Source of the DNA: Pseudomonadota bacterium
GTDB taxonomy: Bacteria; Pseudomonadota; Gammaproteobacteria; Steroidobacterales; JBCBZW01
Assembly (NCBI GenBank): GCA_039193195.1
Contig: JBCCWS010000050.1
Location: forward strand, 1-44,170
Direction of reading: 5' to 3'
DNA: 44,170 nucleotides
The first letter of the stretch is position 1. Each line of letters starts with the position of its first letter. Shown here piece by piece: positions 8,606-18,223 of the stretch. Below the pieces are notes generated by a model. That model made no database searches and was not told where the DNA came from. It worked only from the letters and a program-made list of their open reading frames with translations. The position numbers and the translations under genes are program-made.

Positions 8606-9904
8606 ATGCCCTCCCTTCGCGCCCTACTCTCGTGCCTATACGCCATGCTCGCGAGCACGCCGCTCTTCGCGGCAGAACTCTCTGCCGAGGAGGCAAAGAT
8701 CCTCGAGATCATCGAGGCTCGGGCCGAGGACGCCATCGCCCTGCTCGAGCGCGCGGTGAACATCAACAGCGGCACGATGAACCTCGAGGGTGTCCGCGAA
8801 GTGGGTGACCTGTTCCGCGCCCAGTTCGATGATCTGGGCTTAAGCACGGCCTGGGTAGACGGCTCGGCCTTCGAACGCGCTGGCCACCTGATCGCGCGCT
8901 CGAACGGCACCGGTCCGCGCCTACTCCTCATCGGTCACCTGGACACGGTGTTCGAACCGTTCAGTCCCTTCCAACGTTTCGAGCGCGACGGCAACCGCGC
9001 CAAGGGCCCCGGGGTGGTGGACATGAAGGGCGGCAACGTGGTGATCGTCGAGGCCCTGCGCGCTCTGAAGACCGTCGGCGTACTGGACGAGGTGGCCGTT
9101 ACGGTGGCACTGATCGGCGATGAGGAGCGATCCGGTCGGCCCTTGGACCAGGCCCGCGCCGCCCTGCGCACCGCCGCCCACAACGCGCACTTCGTGCTCG
9201 CTTTCGAGAACGGCGACTCCAATCCCGCCACGGCCGTCATCGCCCGCCGTGGCGCCTCTGGCTGGCGCCTTGAGGTGACCGGCAAGCCGGCCCACTCCTC
9301 CCAGCTGTTTCAGCCAGAAGTCGGGGCGGGCGCCGTGTACGAGGCGGCGCGCATTCTGCACGGCTTCTACGAACGCCTCGCCAGCGAGAACCTCCTCACT
9401 TTCAACCCCGGCGTCATCCTCGGCGGCACGGACGTTACCTACGACGCCTTCCAAGCCTCGGGCACGGCCTTTGGCAAAACCAACGTGGTAGCTGGCTCGA
9501 CGGTAGTCACCGGCGATCTGCGCGCGATCTCCCGGCAGCAGCTGGAGCACGCAAGATCGGTGATGCGCGAGGTGGTAGCCGACTCCCTGCCTGGCACCAG
9601 CGCCACCATTACCTTCGACGACGGCTACCCGCCCCTCGCACCCACTGCAGGCAATCATGAACTATTGAAAATATTCAGTCAGATCAGCAGCGAGCTGGGC
9701 CATGGTGAAGTCGCCGCCGTCGACCCGCGCAAGGCCGGCGCCGCCGACGTCTCCTTCACCGCGGGTATCATCGATCGGGCGATCGATGGCCTAGGCCCTG
9801 GCGGGGGCAATGACCACACGCTAGCCGAGTACATCGACCTGCCGACGCTCGCGGTGCAGACGCAGCGGACAGCGCTGATGATCCTGCGCCTCTCGCGGAT
9901 GTAG
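8606..9904 (+). CDS. Secreted M20 family metallopeptidase (glutamate carboxypeptidase-like)
   Basis: This is a di-zinc exopeptidase of 432 residues with a signal peptide (PSLRALLSCLYAMLASTPLFA). Metal and catalytic residues are visible: His111 and Asp113 in GHLDTVF, Asp139 in VVDMKGG, the Glu173-Glu174 pair in GDEERSG and His404 in GGGNDHT. The architecture and spacing match carboxypeptidase G2-like enzymes, which remove C-terminal glutamate or other residues in the periplasm. ATG 8606 has GGAG 7 nt upstream. The frame is open further upstream, but that part overlaps tatD and lacks a signal peptide. The substrate cannot be told from sequence. The 3' end faces the DUF885-like gene. Confidence 0.88.
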   Translation: MPSLRALLSCLYAMLASTPLFAAELSAEEAKILEIIEARAEDAIALLERAVNINSGTMNLEGVREVGDLFRAQFDDLGLSTAWVDGSAFERAGHLIARSNGTGPRLLLIGHLDTVFEPFSPFQRFERDGNRAKGPGVVDMKGGNVVIVEALRALKTVGVLDEVAVTVALIGDEERSGRPLDQARAALRTAAHNAHFVLAFENGDSNPATAVIARRGASGWRLEVTGKPAHSSQLFQPEVGAGAVYEAARILHGFYERLASENLLTFNPGVILGGTDVTYDAFQASGTAFGKTNVVAGSTVVTGDLRAISRQQLEHARSVMREVVADSLPGTSATITFDDGYPPLAPTAGNHELLKIFSQISSELGHGEVAAVDPRKAGAADVSFTAGIIDRAIDGLGPGGGNDHTLAEYIDLPTLAVQTQRTALMILRLSRM

Positions 9905-10062
9905 GCGGTGGGCCTGCCAATCGATCCGCTCGTTTTGCGTCTTCCCCTAGTGTCCTGAGCTAGAAGTTCGTTGATGAATTCGTGGCACCTTTTCGCCCCT
10001 GAACACGTTGCTCCTCCTCCCGTGGGACCTGCCACGCTCGTCCTCGCGCCGCGCTCAGGAAC

Positions 10063-10101
10063 AAAAAGCCCCGTGCGACTTCTTCGACCAACTTGCGGGA
10101 C
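10063..10101 (-). terminator. Possible intrinsic terminator after the DUF885-like gene
   Basis: Just past the stop at 10108 on the minus strand, an imperfect stem (10096-10101 with 10068-10073, one G-U pair) is followed by TTTTTG (10063-10067 on the minus strand). The loop is long (22 nt), so confidence is moderate to low. Confidence 0.35.
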
Positions 10102-10107
10102 AGGACG

Positions 10108-11817
10108 CTAGCCGCCGGGCAGATCGTCGATCAAGGGCAGCTCGTCGTCGAGTCCGGTAAGCTCCCAACGGCCGAGGGCCATCGGAACACTATCGATCTT
10201 ATTCACTCGATCGAAGAAGTCCTTCAGCCGGAAAGGCTCACCGGTCTCGGCAAGCTGCTTGGAGTAATCCGCGAAGGTGCGCTCCAGCAGGTACTTGCCC
10301 GTGATGTAGCTGGTGCCATAGCCGGGCTGGCGAAGGTACAGGTGCTGCTCGAAGATCAGCAGCTCCTTCTCGGTCTTCATCCACCCCCGCGGCGTCCACT
10401 CCACGTGCACGCCGCCGGCCTCCTCCATAGTCATCTCGTTGGCGTGTGCGTAGAGCGAGCCCAGGCCGCGCGCGGCGCGTTGGGCCAACATGATCCACAC
10501 GATCTCGCGCACGCGCGGGTTGTGGTCGTAGAGTCCCGCATGCATGAACATCTCCTCCACGCCGGTCGCGAGGCCCTCGCTGTGGCTGTCGAAGATATTG
10601 TAGAGCAAGGCCCCCTGACGGATCGGACTGGGGTGAGGCGTGCGGTCCATGCGGGCCAGCTCAAACCAGTGGTAGAAGTGGGTGTAGAGCGGCGTGGGGT
10701 CGTAGTGCGCGGTGATCCAGAAAAAGTTGCGCGTCGCTTCGGGCACGAAGGCGCCAAGATGCTCGTAAAGGGCCGGCTCGAAATAATCCTCGTAGGTGAT
10801 GATCTCCTCATCGCGCAGCCACTTCAGGAAATACTGGGCTGAGCGGTCGGCGAGGGCGTCGTACTCCTGCGGCGAGCTCGCGGCGACGAGCGGCGGCAGC
10901 TTGCGGTTGCGGTGCTCCTCCAGACGCAGGGACGACCAGGCGCGGTCGAGCTCGCGCTTTAGCAGGCGCACTTCATCTTCCCAGGTGAGCGGCACCAGGT
11001 GAACGTTCTGCAGATACCAGGTGTAGTTATCGCGACCGATGCCCGATGGCCCGGTCTTGCTGGGGGCCTGCGCCTCGAGCCAGCCGACGAGCTCGCTGCT
11101 CGCGCGCTTGGCCGCATCGAGCGCATCGCGCAGGGCCGGCGTCGCCGAATCGCCAACCTGCTCGCTGATCGTGCGCAGGTAGTCGCGTTGCTGGCGGATA
11201 TTGCGGATTCCGGTGATCCACAGGTCGCGGGCGTTGCCCGTGAGGTTACCGCGAGCTTGCGCCATCAGCGGAGGAATCACCGCTAGCTCGCGCGCTAAGC
11301 GCGCCTGGGCGTCGCCGTCCAGCGGCTGCTCGTAAGTCCAGTACTCCACCACCGCGTGGTGGGTCGGGCCCTCGTGGCCAGGAACATCGCTGCGTCCCAT
11401 CCAGATCGATTGGTAGAAGGCCGGGTCACGCACCCAAGGTTTGAGCACGCGGTGGTTGAAGTCGTAACCGTTCATCTCTGCGCGCACGACGTGCCAATCC
11501 ACCTGCAGGGGGACGGGCCAGTCGCTGGGGTCGACGGCGCGTAGGCGCTCGCGCAGGGCGAGGAACTCAGGCTGGCGCCGTGCAAAGGTGGCGGCAGTGT
11601 AGTCCGGCGCGCCGTCGAGTAGCGGAGGCGATTCGAAGGCGCGCCACTCCGCATGCAGGGCGAGTAGATCCTCGTAGGTACCCTGTGCGGGGGCAGTGGG
11701 TGCCCAGGCTAGCAGCAGCGCGAGCGCTGCCGCGGCGGGCCCACCTTGGGGCCGTGCGCGTATTGGCGAAGCGGATTGCTGCTGCGGTGATTCTGGTTGC
11801 CTGCGCCCGTGGGCCAT
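10108..11817 (-). CDS. Secreted DUF885-like protein
   Basis: This is a 569-residue exported, mostly helical protein. A long basic leader and hydrophobic stretch ([19 protein letters not shown]) forms the signal peptide. The C-terminal part, [14 protein letters not shown] followed by [11 protein letters not shown], matches the end of DUF885 proteins, which include putative zinc peptidases. However, the usual HExxGH-type site of that family is not visible. At the equivalent place there is [13 protein letters not shown], so catalysis is uncertain. ATG 11817 was chosen because a perfect AGGAGG (11826-11831) sits 8 nt upstream; the frame continues to 11865 without a ribosome site. It is transcribed divergently from the small lipoprotein gene, with about 170 bp between them. 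Confidence 0.75.
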   Translation of the reverse strand: MAHGRRQPESPQQQSASPIRARPQGGPAAAALALLLAWAPTAPAQGTYEDLLALHAEWRAFESPPLLDGAPDYTAATFARRQPEFLALRERLRAVDPSDWPVPLQVDWHVVRAEMNGYDFNHRVLKPWVRDPAFYQSIWMGRSDVPGHEGPTHHAVVEYWTYEQPLDGDAQARLARELAVIPPLMAQARGNLTGNARDLWITGIRNIRQQRDYLRTISEQVGDSATPALRDALDAAKRASSELVGWLEAQAPSKTGPSGIGRDNYTWYLQNVHLVPLTWEDEVRLLKRELDRAWSSLRLEEHRNRKLPPLVAASSPQEYDALADRSAQYFLKWLRDEEIITYEDYFEPALYEHLGAFVPEATRNFFWITAHYDPTPLYTHFYHWFELARMDRTPHPSPIRQGALLYNIFDSHSEGLATGVEEMFMHAGLYDHNPRVREIVWIMLAQRAARGLGSLYAHANEMTMEEAGGVHVEWTPRGWMKTEKELLIFEQHLYLRQPGYGTSYITGKYLLERTFADYSKQLAETGEPFRLKDFFDRVNKIDSVPMALGRWELTGLDDELPLIDDLPGG

Positions 11818-11988
11818 CGAGGTCGCCTCCTGCTGCGAATGCGTTCGCTCACGCGACAACCGCACCGAGCCGTGCCGTGTGCTCCGTGGTGCGATCCGCG
11901 TGAACCTGTCACGCTCCGATCATAGCTAGCCACGCGCCGGAGCGAACCCTCGCCGGGCGCCCTGCGCCAGCTTTTGGGAGAAAGGTGC

Positions 11989-12393
11989 GTGATTTGCTTC
12001 GGATCGATCCGACGACTTCACCGGTGCGCGGTGGTGGCGACGTACGGCGCGTTGCTCTGCGCGTGTGCCGGCACGGCGCCGACGGCGCCACCGGTTGCGC
12101 AGCCGCTCGCGCCGGTGGGTCCGGGCTTGGGCCAGCTTGCGCGGCAGCTCATCGAACGCGTCGAGCGTGAGTCGAACTGTCGCTATCTGCTCGCCGGCCG
12201 CACGGTGCCCACGCGGGGCAGGCCCTTCAGCGTCGTGCTGCTGAGCTATCGCGGTCCGGAGGTGGAGTGCCGACAGGGGCTCGAGGCTCTAAACCGCCAC
12301 GGCGCGCCTCGAGGGGTGGCCTTCGTAGCTTCACGCCTGCGCCTCGCGGTCCGCGCAGGCGCTCTCGCTCAGCCGACGGGCTCAAGCTGGTAG
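11989..12393 (+). CDS. Small probable lipoprotein, unknown function
   Basis: This is a 134-residue protein I do not recognise. The N-terminus has arginines, then a short hydrophobic segment ending GALLCAC, which fits a loose lipobox (LCAC), followed by a proline/alanine-rich linker (APTAPPVAQPLAPVGPG). The rest is a small alpha/beta stretch with an isolated cysteine in SNCRY and another in VECRQ, which could form a disulphide. GTG 11989 has GGGAG 8 nt upstream; a TTG at 11974 in the same frame lies before that site. The last 25 bp overlap the end of argD on the other strand, so the two converge. Confidence that it is a gene is fair; the function is unknown. Confidence 0.6.
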   Translation: MICFGSIRRLHRCAVVATYGALLCACAGTAPTAPPVAQPLAPVGPGLGQLARQLIERVERESNCRYLLAGRTVPTRGRPFSVVLLSYRGPEVECRQGLEALNRHGAPRGVAFVASRLRLAVRAGALAQPTGSSW

Positions 12394-13559
12394 CGCTGAG
12401 CGACGGTCCCTAGGCGCTCGGCACCGATGGCCAGCTCAGCGTCGCTGATCGTGAGGGGGGGAACGATGCGGATGACGTTCTCTCCGGCGGGCACCGTGAG
12501 GACGCCGGCCTTGGCCGCTGCCGCGACGACTTGCGCGTTGCTGATGCCCTCAGCGCAGCGCAGGCCCAACATCAGGCCTACCCCACGCACCTCCGCGAAG
12601 ACCTCGGGGTACGCGGCAACCAACTCTTGGAGTAACCCTCGAGCGCGCTCCCCCGCCTCCCGCACGTGCGCCAAGAATGCGGGCGTGGAGACGATGTCGA
12701 GCACGGCCTTGCCCACTGCGCACCCGAGGGGATTGCCGCCATAAGTCGAGCCGTGCGCGCCGAGAGTCATGCACTTCGATGCCCGCTCACGCGCCAACAA
12801 CGCACCCAGGGGAAAGCCGCCGCCGATTCCCTTCGCCACCATCATGATGTCCGGCACGATCCGCGCGCGCTCGTGAGCGAACAGGCTTCCCGTGCGCCCA
12901 ACGCCGCACTGCACCTCATCGAGGACCAGCAGCACGCCGTGCGCATCGCAGGCCTCGCGCAACCCGTGCAAGCACTCCTCGGACAGGGGACGGATACCGC
13001 CCTCCCCCTGCACGGGTTCGACCATCACCGCCGCCGTCTGCGGGCCAATTGCCGCACGCAAGGCCTCGTGATCGGCGAAGGGCAGCTGGCGAAAGCCGGG
13101 CAACAGCGGCGCGAACCCGTGGGTGAGCTTGGTCGAACCCGCAGCCGCGATCGCCGCCGCCGAACGGCCGTGAAAGGCGCCCTCGAAAGCGATAATCTCT
13201 CGACGCTGCGCATCGCCTTGCTCGAACCAGTGGCGGCGCACCATCTTCACCGCGAGCTCGCAGCACTCCGTGCCAGAGTTGGCGAAGAACACCGTGTCCG
13301 CGAAGGTGAGGTCGACGAGTCGTTCCGCCAGTTCACGCTGGGCCGGTATCTCGTAGAGGTTGCTGACGTGCCAGAGCCGTTGCGCCTGCTCGGTCAGTGC
13401 CCGTACCAGCGCCGGGTGTGCATGGCCGAGCACGTTGACGGCGATGCCAGCAGCGAAATCGAGGTAGCGCTCGCCGTGGGTGTCGACGAGCCAGCAGCCC
13501 TCGCCGTGGCTGAAGGCGATGGGGGCACGGGCGTAGGTGGGGAGCAAGGCGGGCATCAT
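12369..13559 (-). CDS. argD: Acetylornithine aminotransferase
   Basis: This is a class III, PLP-dependent aminotransferase of 396 residues, the normal ArgD length. It transfers an amino group from glutamate to N-acetylglutamate semialdehyde in arginine synthesis, and many members also act on succinyl-aminoketopimelate for lysine. Visible signatures are the N-terminal YLDFAAGIAVNVLGHAHP, FFANSGTECCELAVKM, the cofactor aspartate in LVLDEVQCGVGRTG and the PLP lysine in MMVAKGIGGGFPLGA. The start ATG at 13559 has AGGA 9 nt upstream; the frame extends further without support. The upstream neighbour on the same strand is a membrane protein gene 87 bp away, and no other arginine gene is in the window. 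A catabolic AstC-like role is possible but less likely without ast neighbours. Confidence 0.9.
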   Translation of the reverse strand: MMPALLPTYARAPIAFSHGEGCWLVDTHGERYLDFAAGIAVNVLGHAHPALVRALTEQAQRLWHVSNLYEIPAQRELAERLVDLTFADTVFFANSGTECCELAVKMVRRHWFEQGDAQRREIIAFEGAFHGRSAAAIAAAGSTKLTHGFAPLLPGFRQLPFADHEALRAAIGPQTAAVMVEPVQGEGGIRPLSEECLHGLREACDAHGVLLVLDEVQCGVGRTGSLFAHERARIVPDIMMVAKGIGGGFPLGALLARERASKCMTLGAHGSTYGGNPLGCAVGKAVLDIVSTPAFLAHVREAGERARGLLQELVAAYPEVFAEVRGVGLMLGLRCAEGISNAQVVAAAAKAGVLTVPAGENVIRIVPPLTISDAELAIGAERLGTVAQRYQLEPVG

Positions 13560-13646
13560 GAGAGCGGATCCTGTCGCGGCGGCGGTCGCGTGCTGTCGAT
13601 GGCCCACAGCCTACTGCCTGCCCCGCGACAGGACCAGTCACGCGGC

Positions 13647-14429
13647 CTACGCCACCGCGGCGGTAGCGCTGGCCGCGCGTGCGCCGCTGGCACGCCGTCG
13701 GTAGCGCCTGGCGTACCAACCGGAGGCGATGCTGCCGAGCACGGCGGGGGCGATCCATGGGATCAACGCCCAATAGCCGTCTAACCACTCGGACAAGAAA
13801 CGGTTCCCGCCGAAGACGAAGAAGGCCGTGTACGCACCGATGGATGCACCTAGCATTCCCTCGAGGTGAGCGATGATGCGCTCCTGCGCGGGCAAGGGAC
13901 CGCTCAGGGCGCGGTGCAGCATGCGTGGGCCGCTGACCAGCGCGAGTCCGCCGAACACCATCAACAGAATGCTGCCAGCGCGCCACCCCACGTAGGCCGT
14001 CGCCAAGCCTGCCAAGCAGAGCGCCGTCAGCAGGATCAGCTGCTGCGGTGATCGCAGCGCGTCGGGTTCGCTGCGCGTGCGCAGCGCCAGCATCCCGTGG
14101 CGCACGCTGGCCAGCACCAGCAGTCCAATCGTCAGCAGGAACAAGGCACCACGACGCGCGCGCCACGCCACCTCGGCCATCGCCTCAGCGCCCTGCGTTG
14201 CCAAGGCCCCCGCCGGGTCCTCGATGGCGAGCGGGTCGGCCAGCACCAACAGCGCAGCGATCACTGCGGTGACTGTCACGATGCGCATCGCCCACGCGAA
14301 CCAACGGCCGCCCGCGCGATGCCGGGCGTTGCCCTTGCGTGCCAGCATGGCGAACCAGAAGGCGATCAACGCCACGGTACCGGCGCCGATGTGCACGGCG
14401 ATTAGTCCGAAGTGAATCTCATCGAGCAT
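13647..14429 (-). CDS. DUF2306-like integral membrane protein
   Basis: This is a 260-residue protein with about six to seven predicted membrane helices. The N-terminal block (VHIGAGTVALIAFWFAML, then KGNARHRAGGRWFAWAM) has the conserved His and Gly residues seen in DUF2306-type predicted membrane proteins. The C-terminal half adds further helices and ends with a basic tail (ARRYRRRASG). No catalytic motif or transport signature was recognised. The ATG at 14429 is preceded by AGGAGCGGAAG, a good ribosome site. It lies between the c-di-GMP gene and argD on the same strand, but the gaps (104 and 87 bp) do not demand an operon. Confidence 0.7.
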   Translation of the reverse strand: MLDEIHFGLIAVHIGAGTVALIAFWFAMLARKGNARHRAGGRWFAWAMRIVTVTAVIAALLVLADPLAIEDPAGALATQGAEAMAEVAWRARRGALFLLTIGLLVLASVRHGMLALRTRSEPDALRSPQQLILLTALCLAGLATAYVGWRAGSILLMVFGGLALVSGPRMLHRALSGPLPAQERIIAHLEGMLGASIGAYTAFFVFGGNRFLSEWLDGYWALIPWIAPAVLGSIASGWYARRYRRRASGARAASATAAVA

Positions 14430-14533
14430 CTTCCGCTCCTGCGTGAATCGTGATGAAGCCCGACATACAGGCTACGCAGTGTGCGGCGCCCACCCCAGTG
14501 CCGAAGGTCACGCGCGAAAAGGTGACTTTTGGC

Positions 14534-16180
14534 CTAGTGCAGGGCGCGGATGGCGCAGAGCGGCTCCGGCGAGTGGATGAAGAGCCCTTGACCAAAATCG
14601 ACGCCAATCTCGCGCAGGGCACGCTCGATCTGCGCGCTCTCGATGAACTCGGCCACGCTGCGAATGCCCATGTCACGGGTGAGTGCGTGCATGCCGCGGG
14701 CGACGATGTAGTCGGAACGGTTGGTGCAGATGTTGCGAACGAAGCTGCCGTCGATCTTCACGTAGTCCACCGGCATGTCGCGCAGGTAGCGGAAGGACGA
14801 GAGCCCGGCCCCGAAGTCATCGAGAGCGACCCGGCAACCGCACTCGCGCAGCAAGTTGATGAAGTGCACTGCGTGGGTGAGCTCTTCGATGGCCGCCGTC
14901 TCGGTGATCTCGAAGCACACCTTGCCGTGCGGCACACGGTAGGTCTCGAAGGCCTGGTTGATGGCGCGCACCAGACGCTCATTGCCAAGCGACTGACCGG
15001 AGATGTTGAGGGCGAAGTGGTCGACGCGATCCAGGGCGTCGCGATGCTGCGCCATCCAGGCGAACGCGTGTTCGATGACCCAGCGATCCAGCTCGGCGGC
15101 GCGCAGGCTCTTCTCCACCACCGGCAGGAAGCTGGTGGGGCGCATGAGCTCGCCCGTGCTCGTGCGCAGGCGCACCAACACCTCGTAGGACGGCAAGCCG
15201 CCGTCCACCCCGAGGGGACAGATCTTCTGCGCAAAAAGCTCGAAGCTGTCGTGCTCCATGGCCTGATTGAACTGGGTGAGGGCCTCAAGCTCGAAGCGTC
15301 TTGTGCGCACGGTGTGATCAGACTCGTCGTACCACGCGAAGCGATTGCGCCCACGCCCCTTAGCCGATGAGGCCGCGTGCTTGGCCATACTGATCGCGCG
15401 CGCCGCGCTCGAGGTATCCGGGTCGATCACCGCCAACCCGATACTCGCGGCGAGACTGACCGACTTCTCGGCACAGCGGGCGCGATACCCCGCTATCTCC
15501 TCAAGCAGGAGGTTGGCGACCTCCTCGCCAGCGCCAGTCTCGCGACCTGGCAGGAGCAACGCGAACTCGTCGCTGTTCAGGCGCGCACACACATCGCCTC
15601 GTTGAGCCTGACGCTCGAGCAACCTCGCTACGCGCCCCAGAAGCTCATCGCCCGCTTGATGGCCACACAACTCGTTGACCATCTCCACGTGGTGCAAGTC
15701 GACGACGCAAAGCACGTGGTCGGGCGCATCGAGTCGTGCACCACGTTGACGCAGCAGGCGGTCGATCTTTCGGGTGAGGCCATGCAGATTGACCAGCCCG
15801 GTGAGCGAGTCGTGGGTGTCACGCAGATCCGTCACGTCCCGCGCCACCCCCACGATGCCCTGCAGCTCACCCACCGTATCGAGGGCCGGCGACAGACGTG
15901 TCGTAAACCGACGCTCGCCGGTGGGCGTTCGATAGCGCGTCTCGGCGCACACGGTCTTGCCCGTGTTGGTCACCCGTTGATCGAGGGCCAGGAGTTGCTT
16001 CGCGTACTGGCTCGGAAACAGATCCGCGTCGCGGGCACCAAGGATCTCTTCCGTACGCTTGCCGAACAGGCGCGCGGCACGGCGGTTGACGTATAGGTAC
16101 GCACCACTAGGGTCTTTTACGTAAACCGCATCGTCTATGCGCCCGATCACGCCGAAGAGGAGATCTTTGATATCGATCAT
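14534..16180 (-). CDS. PAS-GGDEF-EAL protein, probable c-di-GMP phosphodiesterase
   Basis: This is a 548-residue cytoplasmic signalling protein. Order: a PAS sensor domain (about 5-115, VYVKDPSGAYLYVN), GGDEF domain (about 120-285) and EAL domain (about 295-540). The cyclase signature is degenerate: LNSDEF replaces GGDEF, so cyclase activity is unlikely, although it may still bind GTP. The EAL site looks complete: EVL in place of EAL with the Glu retained, Asn in ALNISGQ, Glu in FEITET, the Asp pair in DDFGAG, Lys in DYVKIDG, Glu in AEFIES and Gln in FGQGL. It should therefore hydrolyse c-di-GMP, controlled by the PAS domain. AGGGAG sits just before the ATG. No membrane helix is present. Confidence 0.9.
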   Translation of the reverse strand: MIDIKDLLFGVIGRIDDAVYVKDPSGAYLYVNRRAARLFGKRTEEILGARDADLFPSQYAKQLLALDQRVTNTGKTVCAETRYRTPTGERRFTTRLSPALDTVGELQGIVGVARDVTDLRDTHDSLTGLVNLHGLTRKIDRLLRQRGARLDAPDHVLCVVDLHHVEMVNELCGHQAGDELLGRVARLLERQAQRGDVCARLNSDEFALLLPGRETGAGEEVANLLLEEIAGYRARCAEKSVSLAASIGLAVIDPDTSSAARAISMAKHAASSAKGRGRNRFAWYDESDHTVRTRRFELEALTQFNQAMEHDSFELFAQKICPLGVDGGLPSYEVLVRLRTSTGELMRPTSFLPVVEKSLRAAELDRWVIEHAFAWMAQHRDALDRVDHFALNISGQSLGNERLVRAINQAFETYRVPHGKVCFEITETAAIEELTHAVHFINLLRECGCRVALDDFGAGLSSFRYLRDMPVDYVKIDGSFVRNICTNRSDYIVARGMHALTRDMGIRSVAEFIESAQIERALREIGVDFGQGLFIHSPEPLCAIRALH

Positions 16181-16281
16181 GACTCCCTGCCCTGGAACGA
16201 CGGTTGCTGCTGTCCGCCGCGGCGGGTCAATTTATTTCTTAGCTGAGCTGACCTCACTCGCGTGAGGGTATCACGCAGTAG

Positions 16282-16314
16282 GCTCGTGATGCGCATCGGA
16301 TGCGCATCACGAGC
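16282..16314. terminator. Perfect 15-bp palindrome with 3-nt loop
   Basis: GCTCGTGATGCGCAT (16282-16296), loop CGG, then its exact reverse complement (16300-16314). It lies 20 bp past the CLC stop and about 100 bp before the start of the c-di-GMP gene, both on the minus strand. It is the obvious transcription stop for the CLC gene, but no T-run follows on either strand. It could instead be an attenuator, an operator or an mRNA-stabilising hairpin. Confidence 0.55.
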
Positions 16315-16334
16315 AATGCGGCTGCGAACCGTTC

Positions 16335-18119
16335 TCAGTCAAGGTAGATGCGCTCGACCATAGTGCGCGTTAGTACGCCGTACACACGACGAATGCCTGG
16401 GGCGGTGACCGCTTCCACGTACAACGCTTCGATGTCCGCCTGCCGGAGGCGTTCGAGTGCCTCGTGGAGCGTCGCCTGCAGGAGCACGGGGGCGCTCTGG
16501 CGTCGCTCCGCGGGGATCTGCATGAGGTTGATCAGAGCATCGCTCGCCGCGCTTCGCTCACTTTCATCCTCCGTGGTCTGCGCGGGGGGATTGGCCTCGA
16601 GAAAGCGGGCGAGATCGGCCGCTGGCATCAAGACCCTTGGGTCGGCGGCCTGATCGATCAGCAACCAGTCCGGCGCTTCACGCAGCAGGGCCATACACTG
16701 CTGGCGGGTCAGCTCATGATCGGTGCGCGCGAACTGCCGGTTCATGACGCTGGCGACGCCGCGTCTGCGCAAAGCCTGGAGCACGGGCGCAGCACTGTAG
16801 TCCAAGCCCGCGCTGCGCAGCTGCGTCACAAACAAGGACTCCTTGCGGAACAACTCTCGCACCGTGATACCGGAAAGCACAACCGCGAGCATGCCTGGCA
16901 GAATCACATCGGGACTGTCGGTGAGCTCGAACATGGCCGTGAGGCCGGCCAGCGGTGCCTGCAGGCTGGCGGAGATAGCGGCACCCATGCCGAGCAACGC
17001 GAAGGTGCCCACTGGCACCTCCGTCGCCGGCGCCATCAAGTTGACGGCACTCGCGAGCAAAGCCCCGCACATGGCACCGACGAAGACTGCGGGGCCTACG
17101 GCACCGCCGGGCACACCGAGGCCCAAGGAGATCGCCGACGCCACGATCTTCATGACCAGAAGCAGGGCCAGAAACGAAACAGCCAAGTCCCCGGCAAGCG
17201 CAAGCTGCACCGTGTCGTAGCCGATCCCCATGACCTCCGGTAACCAGACGCCGATCACCCCTAGGCCGACGCCCGCCAGCATCATGCGCCAGTAGATAGG
17301 CACCACCTTGATACGCGCCGCTACCCAACCGAGCGCATGGTTGAGCGACGCGGACACGGCACCGGCAAATAGGCCTAGCACGACCACCCACCCCATCAGA
17401 TCCAGGTTGGCGAGGTGTGTCTCAGGCACCTCGAAGGCCGTGCCCTCGCCGAAGACTAGATGGGAGATCGCCGTGGCGCTCACGGAGGCCAGAATCACTG
17501 GAATGAAGCTCGCCACCGTGTACTCCATCATCACTACCTCGAGAGCGAAGATGACCCCCGCCAACGGCGTGTTGAAGGAGGCGCCGATACCGGCGGCGGT
17601 GCCGCAGGCGACGAGCGTGCGAATGGAATTATTCGGTAACCTCAGCTGCTGCCCAAACAGGCTAGCGCTGGCCGACCCCAAAAACACGTGCGGACCCTCG
17701 CGACCCACCGAGTGCCCGCTCATGATGGCGATGGCCGAACCGAAGAACTGCAGGAAAAACTCCCGCAAACTGAAGTGACCCTGGTGGTAGGCCATGCGCT
17801 CCATCACCCGCGCGATGCCTAGCATGGTGCTGCCCTTGCCAAAGTAGCGGAACATCCCTGCCATCAACACGCCGCCGAGAATCGGCAGCAACAGCCTGAC
17901 CGAGGGCGGCAGGCCTTCGAAGTTCTCCGGGCCCTCACCGGGCAAGAAGATCTCCTGCGTGTGCTCCACCCCCCAGCGAAACCCCACGATCACGCCCCCC
18001 GCCAGCACGCCCGCACAGAGCCCCATGCAGGACAGGGCGAGGAGCTTGTCGGGATTGGCCAACTGCAACCGCAGCGCGTCGAGCGCCTGCCCGCCGCGTC
18101 TCGCTAGGGGATCGAACAC
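16335..18119 (-). CDS. CLC-type chloride channel/transporter with tandem CBS domains
   Basis: This is a 594-residue membrane protein: about 18 CLC helices (residues 25-440) followed by two CBS-type regulatory repeats in the cytoplasmic tail. The gating glutamate is present (Glu141 in GREGP). At the position of the internal proton glutamate of E. coli ClcA (GILFIIEEM) this protein has GVIFALEVV, so Val195 replaces it. In CLC family members that position is Glu in antiporters and Val in several channels, which suggests a passive chloride channel here. The frame is open to 18269, but that would run into the divergent kinase gene. GTG 18119 has GGAGGAG upstream, although with a long 13-nt spacing, so the start is uncertain. 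Confidence 0.85.
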   Translation of the reverse strand: MFDPLARRGGQALDALRLQLANPDKLLALSCMGLCAGVLAGGVIVGFRWGVEHTQEIFLPGEGPENFEGLPPSVRLLLPILGGVLMAGMFRYFGKGSTMLGIARVMERMAYHQGHFSLREFFLQFFGSAIAIMSGHSVGREGPHVFLGSASASLFGQQLRLPNNSIRTLVACGTAAGIGASFNTPLAGVIFALEVVMMEYTVASFIPVILASVSATAISHLVFGEGTAFEVPETHLANLDLMGWVVVLGLFAGAVSASLNHALGWVAARIKVVPIYWRMMLAGVGLGVIGVWLPEVMGIGYDTVQLALAGDLAVSFLALLLVMKIVASAISLGLGVPGGAVGPAVFVGAMCGALLASAVNLMAPATEVPVGTFALLGMGAAISASLQAPLAGLTAMFELTDSPDVILPGMLAVVLSGITVRELFRKESLFVTQLRSAGLDYSAAPVLQALRRRGVASVMNRQFARTDHELTRQQCMALLREAPDWLLIDQAADPRVLMPAADLARFLEANPPAQTTEDESERSAASDALINLMQIPAERRQSAPVLLQATLHEALERLRQADIEALYVEAVTAPGIRRVYGVLTRTMVERIYLD

Positions 18120-18223
18120 GCCGATACTACTTCTCCTCCGACTCCGTCCCGAGCTGCCGCCCAGGCGCTCACATGACTTTTGGCCTATCGGCAGACGGGT
18201 GACACATCGGCCACAATAGGTCG

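Noticed and set aside
12666-13784. Long plus-strand open frame opposite argD (372 codons)
   Set aside because: It is antisense to a clear ArgD; composition is Arg/His/Ala-rich with no motif. In GC-rich DNA such shadows are expected.
14450-15370. Plus-strand open frame of 306 codons opposite the EAL domain
   Set aside because: No family motif and no ribosome site. It mirrors the conserved minus-strand gene.
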